Assembly (NCBI GenBank): GCA_035492455.1
Contig: DATJJE010000003.1
Location: 1-64,000, forward strand
Source of the DNA: Gp6-AA40 sp035492455
Lineage (GTDB): Bacteria > Acidobacteriota > Vicinamibacteria > Vicinamibacterales > UBA2999
DNA: 64,000 nucleotides
Direction: 5' to 3'
A program made the translations under genes and the position numbers. The notes beneath the pieces were generated by a model. The model was not told where the DNA came from. It saw only the letters and a list, made by a program, of their open reading frames with translations, and made no database searches. This document shows, one piece after another, positions 25,308-32,837 of this stretch; the stretch's first letter is position 1, and the number at the start of each line of letters is the position of its first letter.

Positions 25308-25594
25308 TTGGCGTCGCGGCGACGATCGCCCTCGCGAGACGTCGCTCGTCGATCCAATCCGCTGCGGCGATCGGTGAACTGCTCGAGCGTGAATCCATCG
25401 GCGACGAGCTGGAGCTCGATTTCCGATTCACGCTGCATGCATGTCACCGTGTCCTGAAATTCGTGCGTCGCCTGCGTGTTCCCCGGGCCGTAGACCAGCA
25501 GCCGAGCACGGCCTTCCGGTGTCGCTGCGCGGATGACTCTCACAGACTCACTGCCCCGCACGAACAACCAGATCGTTTCGACTAATGCGGTCAT
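25304..25594 (-). CDS. small hypothetical protein with RRSGxDRR tail (96 aa)
   Basis: Starts MTALVETIWLFVRGSESVRVIRAA at 25594. It then has an LLVYGPGNTQATHEFQD region and ends with FTDRRSGLDRRATSREGDRR. Arg-rich tails with RRSGxDRR occur in many small bacterial proteins. No clear ribosome binding site is seen. It overlaps the remnant of an ABC transporter in the upstream frame. The function is unknown. Confidence 0.55.
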   Translation of the reverse strand: MTALVETIWLFVRGSESVRVIRAATPEGRARLLVYGPGNTQATHEFQDTVTCMQRESEIELQLVADGFTLEQFTDRRSGLDRRATSREGDRRRDAN

Positions 25595-25611
25595 AGGGAG
25601 CGCTGCGGAGT

Positions 25612-25845
25612 CTATCTCGCTGCAGTGAGTGCAGGCAATTGCTGCTGCGCCGGCGCCTTGAGTTGATCGGCGAGTTGCGCGTAGAGCGGGCTGCTCATCA
25701 TCGGTTCGTCGTCTGTGCCCTGCGCCACCACGCGGCCGGCGTCGAACACAATAGTCGGTCGGCAGCATGGATGGTGGAGAACCGATGGGCGATGACGAAC
25801 GTGGTGCGGTCCTGCTGCAGCTTGCGCAAACTGGACGACCCCCGC
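25612..25845 (-). pseudogene. ABC transporter ATPase C-terminal remnant
   Basis: On the minus strand RKLQQDRTTFVIAHRFSTIHAADR is clearly the D-loop/H-loop region of an exporter-type ABC ATPase (usually RTTFVIAHRLSTI). A frameshift follows, after which the neighbouring frame continues TIVFDAGRVVAQGTDDE and then SSPLYAQLADQL to a stop at 25612. Walker A and the rest of the domain are missing upstream. The match is to the last part only, so this is a decayed remnant. Confidence 0.7.
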
Positions 25846-25978
25846 CTACCGACCAGACGAGCTCAGGAATTGACGGAACAGACCAACGAGACCAACGTCT
25901 ACGACCTCATGCAGACGATCCGAAAGGAGATTCCCTCCACGGACGAGTAGGCGTAGGATTTGCGGGCACCGATATAGA

Positions 25979-25998
25979 GGCCGGCCCTCAGGCCGGCC
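25979..25998. repeat. GGCCGGCC inverted pair
   Basis: GGCCGGCC, CTCA, GGCCGGCC: an 8-bp palindrome repeated with a 4-base loop, able to fold as a hairpin. It ends about 12 bases before the AGGAGGG ribosome site of the next gene. Similar hairpins occur at 47493 and 50020. Confidence 0.6.
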
Positions 25999-26019
25999 CG
26001 GCGGATACCAGGAGGGCCT

Positions 26020-26307
26020 ATGAAGGATCTGCATGCGCCGTCGCAGGAGGTTCGTCCCCATATTCCCGTCGATATCGTCTCCTTTGACGGAGCCGCTCTG
26101 ATCTGGATCAACGCGATTCTATTCGTGCCCGTAATCTTCGGTGTGATGTTCCTGCCGACGATTCTTCGCGCACTCGCCATTGCGGTCATGGTGGCGTTGG
26201 TGGTCAGCTACTTCGTCCTCTATTCCTGGGCGAGAGTGCATCGCGAGACAGCAATAGCGCATCTGCTCGACGTGCTGCACATCGGACCGCCGCGCACGCC
26301 GGCCTAG
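26020..26307 (+). CDS. small membrane protein (95 aa)
   Basis: ATG preceded by AGGAGGGCCT. Two hydrophobic helices: about residues 28-45 (IWINAILFVPVIFGVMF) and 50-68 (RALAIAVMVALVVSYFVLY). An acidic and aromatic N-terminal end precedes them, and the C-terminal end is cytoplasmic or periplasmic with ARVHRETAIAHLL. Probably a two-helix inner-membrane protein. The family is unrecognised. Confidence 0.7.
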   Translation: MKDLHAPSQEVRPHIPVDIVSFDGAALIWINAILFVPVIFGVMFLPTILRALAIAVMVALVVSYFVLYSWARVHRETAIAHLLDVLHIGPPRTPA

Positions 26308-26342
26308 GGCGCTGGGCGGCGACTGCGCTAGAGTAGGCCCCC

Positions 26343-27386
26343 GTGCACCTGCTCCCGCGCTTTGCCGCCTTTGCCGTTGCGCTGCTGCTCGCCTCCTCGG
26401 CATTCGCGCAGAGCAAATACCTACCGCTTGATCAGGAGCCGGCGTGTCAGACGCTGATGCCCGCCGCCGCCGGAGGTCCGCTGCCGCGCAATCCTGACGT
26501 GCTGGTCCTACGCTTCCTTGGCGTGTCGAACTACGAGCTCGCCTACCGCGACACCGTCCTGCTGCTCGATGCCGCCATCGACAAGCTGGCCTGGTGGGCG
26601 TCGAACAACATCACGCCAGACGAGATGACGAAGCACGTGAACGGTATCCTCATCGGCCATGCGCACGGCGAGCATCTGTGGGATGCGCCGTCGATCGCGC
26701 AGAAGACGGACGCGTTGGTGGTCGCGGATCCGATCTCGATGAAATGGATTCGCAGCACGGGCCGTGTGGCGGACAGCAAGATGGCAGTGGTCAAAGGATT
26801 CGGTGGCGAGACTTTCAAATTCAACGGCTTCACGGTGGAAGCGGTGCTGGGGCATCACAACATCGTCCCCGACGAGTACATGCGCAAGGACCGCGCGGCG
26901 GCCGAAGCGGTTGGCGCGCTGAAGGGCGGACTGACGCCGGAGCAGCAGGCGCACGATCGCAAGTTGAACGGACTGGTCCCGCTCACTGCCGAAGAACGCG
27001 ACAAGCTGATCACGGAAGGCACCATCGCCTACTTCTTCACCTTCGACAATGGCTTCAAAGCGTTCTACACCGACAGTGCCGGACCCACGACCGAGGCTGA
27101 GAAGCAGATCGTTGCGAGCAAAGGCAGCATCGATCTTGGATTCATTCCGTATTACGGCGGTGAGCTGGCGATTCCGATCACGATGGAATACGTGCGGCTG
27201 TTCAAGCCTACCGTGATGCTGCCGACACACCATGACGGCCATCGCAACCGGATGCTGGATATGCCAATGGGGCCGCTGAACCTGGCCATTCGCGACGAGT
27301 TGCCGAAGTCGAAGGCGATTGCGCCGCTGCTGCGAACTCCTGTCTGCATCAATACGACGACCAGCGAGTTGTATGTCGGCAATTAG
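26343..27386 (+). CDS. exported metallo-beta-lactamase-fold protein 1
   Basis: 347 residues, GTG start with signal peptide (FAAFAVALLLASSAFAQ). GILIGHAHGEHLWDAP is the fold's HxHxDH motif but with Glu 110 in place of Asp; H106, H108 and H111 remain. LGHHNIVPDEY and THHDGHRN supply other metal positions. FLGVSNYELAYRD and RTPVCINTTTSELYVG are shared with the next gene, so the two are tandem paralogues. Acts in the periplasm; the substrate is unknown. It overlaps the following gene by 14 bp. Confidence 0.82.
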   Translation: MHLLPRFAAFAVALLLASSAFAQSKYLPLDQEPACQTLMPAAAGGPLPRNPDVLVLRFLGVSNYELAYRDTVLLLDAAIDKLAWWASNNITPDEMTKHVNGILIGHAHGEHLWDAPSIAQKTDALVVADPISMKWIRSTGRVADSKMAVVKGFGGETFKFNGFTVEAVLGHHNIVPDEYMRKDRAAAEAVGALKGGLTPEQQAHDRKLNGLVPLTAEERDKLITEGTIAYFFTFDNGFKAFYTDSAGPTTEAEKQIVASKGSIDLGFIPYYGGELAIPITMEYVRLFKPTVMLPTHHDGHRNRMLDMPMGPLNLAIRDELPKSKAIAPLLRTPVCINTTTSELYVGN

Positions 27387-28398
27387 GTCCGCCGCGCTCG
27401 CATCTTTGTTGACGCTCATCGGAACGTCTGTGGCCGCGCAAGGCGCGAAAGCGCCGATGCGGCAGGATCCGGCCTGTCAGAGCCTGACGCCGGTGTCGGC
27501 AGGAGGTCCTGCACCGAAGAATGCGGAGACGGTCGTCGTGCGCTGGCTCGGCATGATGAATTACGAGCTTGCGTATCGAGATCAGATATTCCTGCTCAAT
27601 GCCTACTTCGATCGCCTGCCGAACAGCCATCCGATCGGCGTCATGCCGGCCGATATCAAGAAGGCGACCGCGATCTTCGTCGGCCACGCGCATTTCGATC
27701 ACATCGCGGACGCGCCAACGATCGCCAAACGCCTCAACGTTCCGATTGTGGGCGCGCCATTCGGTGATGCGGTGGCGGCGAAAGCGGGGCTGGCCGCGAA
27801 TCAGTACAAGGTCGCGAAGCCAGGAGAGGTTCTGAAGTATCCGGGTGTCACGGTCGAGACAATCCAGGGCGCACACACCGACCAGTCGTTGCTCGCGCCC
27901 GCCGGCTTCTTCGACAAACAGAACGCGACGCTGCGCGAGGCATCGCTAGACAAGCCACTCAGCGACGAGGAGAAGAAACAGGCGGATGCTATACGGGCGC
28001 GCGGCAGCACGGAACCGCGCATCAACGTCGAAGGCGTGGACAATTTCCTCTTTACCTTCGGCAATGGCTTCCGCGTGATGCTGATCGACAGCGCCGGCAA
28101 GGTCACGGATGCGCAGCGCGCCGCGGCGCAGAAGACGCCGAACGTCGACGTGGCGCTGCTTCCCTACGTCGGATTCGAAGCAGGCATCCCGACCCTGGTG
28201 GATTACGTCAAGCTGCTCAATCCGTCAGTCGTCTTCCTCGGCGCGCACGATGGTGCCGGCACCATGAACTGGGCGTCGAACTATCCGCCGGCACTCGCCA
28301 TCCGCGACGTCAGCCCGAAGACGCGAACGATGGATGTGATCTACCGCACGCCGGTCTGCTTCAACACGCAATCGAAAGAGATAGTCGTCGGCTGGTAG
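27373..28398 (+). CDS. exported metallo-beta-lactamase-fold protein 2
   Basis: 341 residues from the ATG at 27373, within the end of the first gene. Signal peptide AALASLLTLIGTSVAAQG. The motif FVGHAHFDHIADAP is canonical (H105, H107, D109, H110). QGAHTDQSLL and FLGAHDGAG give later ligand positions. It shares ACQSLTPVSAGGP, WLGMMNYELAYRD and RTPVCFNTQSKEIVVG with its neighbour, which shows a gene duplication. The hydrolytic activity is plausible, and the substrate unknown. Confidence 0.84.
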   Translation: MSAIRSAALASLLTLIGTSVAAQGAKAPMRQDPACQSLTPVSAGGPAPKNAETVVVRWLGMMNYELAYRDQIFLLNAYFDRLPNSHPIGVMPADIKKATAIFVGHAHFDHIADAPTIAKRLNVPIVGAPFGDAVAAKAGLAANQYKVAKPGEVLKYPGVTVETIQGAHTDQSLLAPAGFFDKQNATLREASLDKPLSDEEKKQADAIRARGSTEPRINVEGVDNFLFTFGNGFRVMLIDSAGKVTDAQRAAAQKTPNVDVALLPYVGFEAGIPTLVDYVKLLNPSVVFLGAHDGAGTMNWASNYPPALAIRDVSPKTRTMDVIYRTPVCFNTQSKEIVVGW

Positions 28399-28410
28399 GC
28401 GCCAGCCGAC
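28387..28410. terminator. hairpin over stop codon, convergent genes
   Basis: GTCGGCTGG and CCAGCCGAC form a perfect 9-bp stem around TAGGCG. The loop includes the stop codon of the second metallo-beta-lactamase-fold gene. It lies between convergent genes, so it may stop transcription in both directions, though no T-run is seen. Confidence 0.55.
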
Positions 28411-28414
28411 GGCA

Positions 28415-28822
28415 TTAGCTGACGGCGTCGACACCGGCTTTGGCGCACTGACCGTCCTGCGCGCTGGTGCCGCCCGACAGCCCGATTCCACCGACCACTT
28501 TGCCGCCCACCATGATCGGCAGGCCGCCATCAACCGGAACCGCGCCCTGGATGCGCAGCACGCGCACGCCCTCGCCGCCAGCCGCCAGCATGTCCTGAAA
28601 CGCCTTCGTCGGCCGCTTGAACCGCGCCGCCGAACGCGCCTTCTCCTGGCAGACGATCGTGCTGCCGAGCGGCGTATCGTCCATCTTCTCGAAGTACACG
28701 AGGTCGCCGTTCGTATCGACGATCGCGCACGCCATCGTCCAGCTGTTCTTGCGGACCTCCGCCAACGCGGCGGCGGCAACCTTCTTCGCGTTCTCGAGAC
28801 TGATTGAGGGTCCGTACGACAT
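28415..28822 (-). CDS. glcG: GlcG/HbpS family protein
   Basis: 135 residues from the ATG at 28822, with GGAGAG upstream. SISLENAKKVAAAALAEVRKNSW, AIVDTNGDLVYFEKMDD, and VPVDGGLPIMVGGKVVGGIGLSGG are the family blocks of PF03928 (GlcG, HbpS). The role of GlcG in glycolate use is not established, and related HbpS proteins bind haem. It is last in the glcDEF cluster on the same strand, as in the E. coli glc order. Confidence 0.85.
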   Translation of the reverse strand: MSYGPSISLENAKKVAAAALAEVRKNSWTMACAIVDTNGDLVYFEKMDDTPLGSTIVCQEKARSAARFKRPTKAFQDMLAAGGEGVRVLRIQGAVPVDGGLPIMVGGKVVGGIGLSGGTSAQDGQCAKAGVDAVS

Positions 28823-28852
28823 GTCGCTCTCCACAGAAATTGGGGTCGGAGG

Positions 28853-30160
28853 TTAACGACCCCCTTTAATTGACTGATCGATCAGTTCGACCGGGTGAAC
28901 GATCTTCCACTCGTAACCAAGCCGCCGGCCGGCGGCGGCAATCTGCAGCATGCACCCCGGGTTGGCGGTGGCAATGATGTCCGGCTCGAGGGCCGCGATG
29001 TTGCGCGCCTTCCGCTCGCCGAGCTGCGCGGCCGGCTCGGGCTGCACCAGATTGTAGATGCCGGCGCTGCCGCAGCAGATCTCCGCTTCCGCGGGCGACA
29101 TCAGCTCGACGCCCGGAATCGCGGCGAGCAGCGCACGCGGTTGTGCGCGAACGCCCTGCGCATGCGCCAGGTGACACGCATCGTGATAGACGACGCGAGC
29201 GTTGAGTGGATGCCGCGTCGCCCGCGGATCGCCGACCTCCGTCAGCACTTCGGACACATCGCGCACCTTGGCGCTGAACGCGCTCGCACGCTCAGCCCAC
29301 GCAGGATCGTCATGAAACAGCTCGCCGTATTCCTTCATCGACGATCCGCAGCCAGCGGCGTTGACGACGATGCGATCGACGTTCGCGCGCTCGAACACCT
29401 CGATATTGTGTTTCGCGAGCTCACGCGCCTGGTCGATGTTGCCCGCGTGCAGCGAGAGCGCACCGCAACATCCCTGCGCGGCGGGAGCCTCTACCGTGCA
29501 ACCTTCCGCGGCAAGGACGTCGATCGTGGCCCGGTTGACATGGGCGAATGCGAGCCGCTGCACGCACCCGGTCAACACCGCCACTTGCATGCGCGGTGGT
29601 CCTACGGCCGGCGTGTGCACAGGTGCGTTCGTCGTCATCGATGCAAGTGACGGCTGCGGCGCGAGCGCGATCAGCGAGCGGAGACGGCGAGGCAGCACCC
29701 CTGCGAGCGCGCGGAGCAGAGGCCCGAAGATCACCAGCGGCACCATCGCCAGTCGCAGACGCGATGGATATGGCAGCACGGCGAAGAGCATCGAGCGGAA
29801 CAGCCGTTCACCGGGCGGACGATCGTAGTGACGCTCGATCTGCGCGCGCGTCTTTTCGATGAGCGGGCCGTACTGCACGCCCGACGGGCAGGCGGTGACG
29901 CATCCCATGCAGCCGAGACAGCGATCGAAATGTGCGACGAAGGTTGACGACATCTCCGCGCGCCCTTCGAGCCCCGCTTTCATCAGATAGACGCGCCCAC
30001 GCGGCGAGTCCATCTCTTCCTGCCACAGGATATAGGTCGGGCACGACGGCAGGCAGAACCCGCAGTGGACGCAGGCGTCGATGAGGCTCGCCGATGGCTG
30101 GTCTGGGCCTCGGAAGGCGCGATCGGGATTCGCGACTCGGGATTCGGGATTCGCAGTCAC
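28853..30160 (-). CDS. glcF: glycolate oxidase iron-sulfur subunit GlcF
   Basis: 435 residues from a GTG that overlaps the glcE stop (GTGA). The two 4Fe-4S motifs are CVHCGFCLPSCPTY and CLGCMGCVTACPSG. The two CCG domains are around QGCCGALSLHAG and EICCGSAGIYN, with the supporting CVQRLAFA and CHLAHAQG. GlcF passes electrons from the flavin subunits to the chain. Residues 1-12 (MTANPESRVANP) are encoded by the heptamer repeat, and no alternative start lies before the first cluster. Confidence 0.9.
   Translation of the reverse strand: MTANPESRVANPDRAFRGPDQPSASLIDACVHCGFCLPSCPTYILWQEEMDSPRGRVYLMKAGLEGRAEMSSTFVAHFDRCLGCMGCVTACPSGVQYGPLIEKTRAQIERHYDRPPGERLFRSMLFAVLPYPSRLRLAMVPLVIFGPLLRALAGVLPRRLRSLIALAPQPSLASMTTNAPVHTPAVGPPRMQVAVLTGCVQRLAFAHVNRATIDVLAAEGCTVEAPAAQGCCGALSLHAGNIDQARELAKHNIEVFERANVDRIVVNAAGCGSSMKEYGELFHDDPAWAERASAFSAKVRDVSEVLTEVGDPRATRHPLNARVVYHDACHLAHAQGVRAQPRALLAAIPGVELMSPAEAEICCGSAGIYNLVQPEPAAQLGERKARNIAALEPDIIATANPGCMLQIAAAGRRLGYEWKIVHPVELIDQSIKGGR
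30124..30157. repeat. heptamer array GGGATTC at the glcE/glcF junction
   Basis: Plus-strand units are GGGATTC, GCGACTC, GGGATTC, GGGATTC, GCAGTCAC. They lie within the first codons of glcF (minus strand), where they read as AATCCC-type units encoding N-P-E-S and V-A-N-P. It is the third unit type among the window's heptamer arrays. Confidence 0.75.
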
Positions 30161-31359
30161 ACCGGCCCTCTTCCCGCATTCAGAATTCCATTCGGATCCA
30201 ACGCGTGCTTGACCGATGCGCCAAGCGCTCCCGCATCGCCGAGAGGTCCCCAGACGTCCAGCTGCGCTTTCAACCGCGCATCGGCGCGCAGCACGACAAC
30301 GTGACGGAAGACATCGGTGCGCGAGCGCAGCCGCTCGACGATGTTCCGCTGCACCAGCGTGTCGGCGTCTACGCGCACCAGCCCGGACCCGATCGCGGCG
30401 CGGCCGATGAACTCGACATCAGCGGCGCTGCCGCGCAGGTCATCGAGAAAGGTCAGCACGGTCCCGAGCGACGCCGGCAGCCAGGCGAACCTGATGACCA
30501 TGCCCGGCGATGCCCACGGCGCCCGTAGGTGCGCGCGCCAGAGATCCGCTTCGGATTGCGATGAGACGATGTCGGTGGCAGCGCCGCCGATGAGCGCGCG
30601 CGCCTTCTGCACGTGGGCGTTCAGGGCGCCTGGTGTCGATTCGAATTTGAGTACCAGTACGTAGGGGCCGGCTGTGGCCGACCCACCTGCGCGCACGTCG
30701 ATTGCCGATGCTTCGAGCTGGCTGCTGGTAATTGCCGCCAGTGCCGCGACCAAATCGTCCGCACGCCCAAACGTCGCGATAACTGTGTTCGTTGCCGCCG
30801 GCAGAGGCATCAGCTTGAACGTCGCGCTGACGATCGCGGCAAGACTGCCGTGCGAACCGGCCATCAATCTGCCAACGTCGTAGCCGGCAACATTCTTCAC
30901 CACGTTGCCGCCGGCCTTGATCAGCCGTCCGTCGGTCAGCGCAAGGCGGATGCCGATGAGCAGATCGCGCGGCGTACCGTAGCGATGCCGCAGCGGACCG
31001 CTGTCGTTGGTGGCGATCGCGCCGCCGATTGTCGATTCGTCGAAGGCGGATTCAACTGGCAGCCACTGGCCGTGCCGTGCGAGCACGCGATTCACCTCGT
31101 CGAGCCGCGCGCCCGCCTGCACCGTAGCGGTCAGGTCCGCATGCTCGTGCGCCACAACCGCGCTCAGCCGTTTCGTGCTGACGACGATGTCAACGGACGC
31201 AGGCGTGCGGCCCCATCCAATCTTCGTCCCACCGCCGCGAAGAACGACCGACGCGCGCTCTTTCGAGGCCGCGGCGAGCGTCGCCGCAACGTCTTCGGCG
31301 GATGCAGGCTCGATTGTCTGTCGCGGAGCGACGCCGTCGAACGACTCTAGCCCAACCAT
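30157..31359 (-). CDS. glcE: glycolate oxidase FAD-binding subunit GlcE
   Basis: 400 residues; the ATG overlaps the glcD stop by one base (TGATG). SVVLRGGGTKIGWGRTPASVDIVVSTKRL is the FAD-binding PCMH loop, followed by VAHEHADLTATVQAGARLDEV and ESAFDESTIGGAIATNDSGPLRHRYG. GlcE is the shorter flavin subunit that pairs with GlcD and GlcF to oxidise glycolate to glyoxylate. Confidence 0.9.
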   Translation of the reverse strand: MVGLESFDGVAPRQTIEPASAEDVAATLAAASKERASVVLRGGGTKIGWGRTPASVDIVVSTKRLSAVVAHEHADLTATVQAGARLDEVNRVLARHGQWLPVESAFDESTIGGAIATNDSGPLRHRYGTPRDLLIGIRLALTDGRLIKAGGNVVKNVAGYDVGRLMAGSHGSLAAIVSATFKLMPLPAATNTVIATFGRADDLVAALAAITSSQLEASAIDVRAGGSATAGPYVLVLKFESTPGALNAHVQKARALIGGAATDIVSSQSEADLWRAHLRAPWASPGMVIRFAWLPASLGTVLTFLDDLRGSAADVEFIGRAAIGSGLVRVDADTLVQRNIVERLRSRTDVFRHVVVLRADARLKAQLDVWGPLGDAGALGASVKHALDPNGILNAGRGPV

Positions 31360-32837
31360 CAGAAGCGTTCGGCGAGCCCCGCTTTCTCGAGTGGATGCAC
31401 GTGGTACGGACCGGGTACTTCGCCGCAGAGGCGCGGCGTCGGAAAGACCTTGCCCGGATTGCAGAGCCCCTTCGGATCGAAGGCACGGCGCACGGTCAGC
31501 ATGACGTCGAGATCGTCGGCGCTGAACATCTTCGGCATGTATTCGGCCTTGTCCGCGCCGATGCCGTGCTCACCCGTGAGCGACCCGCCGGCGTCGATGC
31601 AGTACTGAAGAATTTCGCCGCCAACTTCCGCGGCCAGCTCAGACTGACCCGGAATCTTCTCGTCATAGCAGATCAACGGATGCAGATTGCCGTCGCCGGC
31701 GTGGAACACGTTGCCAATGCGAAGACCACAGCGCTTCTCGAGCCGACGGATGCGGTCGAGCACCTCGGGCAGCTTCGTCCGCGGGACGACACCGTCCTGC
31801 ACGTAATAGTTCGGAGTCACGCGTCCCATCGATGCAAACGCGCCCTTCCTCCCCTTCCAGATGCGCGCGCGATGTTCCTCCGTCTGCGCCACTTCAACCG
31901 TCGTCGCACCAGCGCGATGACAGATGGCTTCGACCTGCGCGAACTGCTCGCGCACTTCGGCGACCGGTCCATCGAGCTCGACGATCAGAATCGCTTCGGC
32001 GGGCGGAAAGTTCGGATGCACAGCTGCTTCGACGGCGATGAGCGACACACCGTCCATGATCTCGACGGCCGCAGGGATGATTCCCGCCGCGATGATTTCT
32101 GAGACGGCGGTGCCGGCTGAAGGAATGTTGTCGTAGGCCGCCAGCAGCGTCTGCACTGCTTCGGGCTTCCGCAGAATGCGGACCGTGATCTTCGTCACGA
32201 TGCCAAGTGTGCCCTCGGAGCCGATCAGCACGCCGAGCAGATCGGGACCGGGTGCATCGGCGATGGCGCCATCGAGATGGACGAGGTCGCCGTTCGACAG
32301 CACCACTTCGACACTCAGCACGTGGTGAACCGTAAAGCCGTACTTCAGACAGTGCGCGCCACCGGAGTTCTCCGCGACATTGCCGCCAATGGAGCACACC
32401 TGCTGGCTGGATGGATCGGGTGCGTAATAAAACCCGTGCGGTGCGACCTGCCTGGTGATCTCGAGATTGGTAACGCCTGGTTCGACCGTCACGCGGCGAT
32501 TCGGGATATCGACGTCGAGCACGCGATTGAGCCGCGCGAGTCCGATGAGGAGCCCTCCGGCGATCGGCATCGCCCCGCCCGACAACCCGCTGCCGTGTCC
32601 GCGCGCGACAAACGGCACGACGTGTCGATTACACAGACGCACGACCTTCTGAACGTCCTCGGCGGATGAGGGAAGACAGACGACGGGCGGCATATGGCGA
32701 AGATGCGGCAGCCCGTCGCATTCGTAGGTGAGGAGCTCCAACGGCTCCGTCACCATGCCTTCATTGCCGACGATGCGGCGCAGATCGGCGACGAACGCGG
32801 ACCCAATAGGGCCCGCGCCGCTCCGGGTCATGCTCAC
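31359..32837 (-). CDS. glcD: glycolate oxidase FAD subunit GlcD
   Basis: 492 residues from a GTG overlapping the malate synthase stop (GTGA); ATG at 32831 is an alternative. VPFVARGHGSGLSGGAMPIAGG is the FAD-binding PCMH motif. APDPSSQQVCSIGGNVAENSGG is the FAD loop. The C-terminal GEHGIGADKAEYM and GLCNPGKVFP end is characteristic of the FAD-oxidase C family. It is the catalytic subunit for glycolate (or another 2-hydroxy acid). Confidence 0.93.
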   Translation of the reverse strand: MSMTRSGAGPIGSAFVADLRRIVGNEGMVTEPLELLTYECDGLPHLRHMPPVVCLPSSAEDVQKVVRLCNRHVVPFVARGHGSGLSGGAMPIAGGLLIGLARLNRVLDVDIPNRRVTVEPGVTNLEITRQVAPHGFYYAPDPSSQQVCSIGGNVAENSGGAHCLKYGFTVHHVLSVEVVLSNGDLVHLDGAIADAPGPDLLGVLIGSEGTLGIVTKITVRILRKPEAVQTLLAAYDNIPSAGTAVSEIIAAGIIPAAVEIMDGVSLIAVEAAVHPNFPPAEAILIVELDGPVAEVREQFAQVEAICHRAGATTVEVAQTEEHRARIWKGRKGAFASMGRVTPNYYVQDGVVPRTKLPEVLDRIRRLEKRCGLRIGNVFHAGDGNLHPLICYDEKIPGQSELAAEVGGEILQYCIDAGGSLTGEHGIGADKAEYMPKMFSADDLDVMLTVRRAFDPKGLCNPGKVFPTPRLCGEVPGPYHVHPLEKAGLAERF

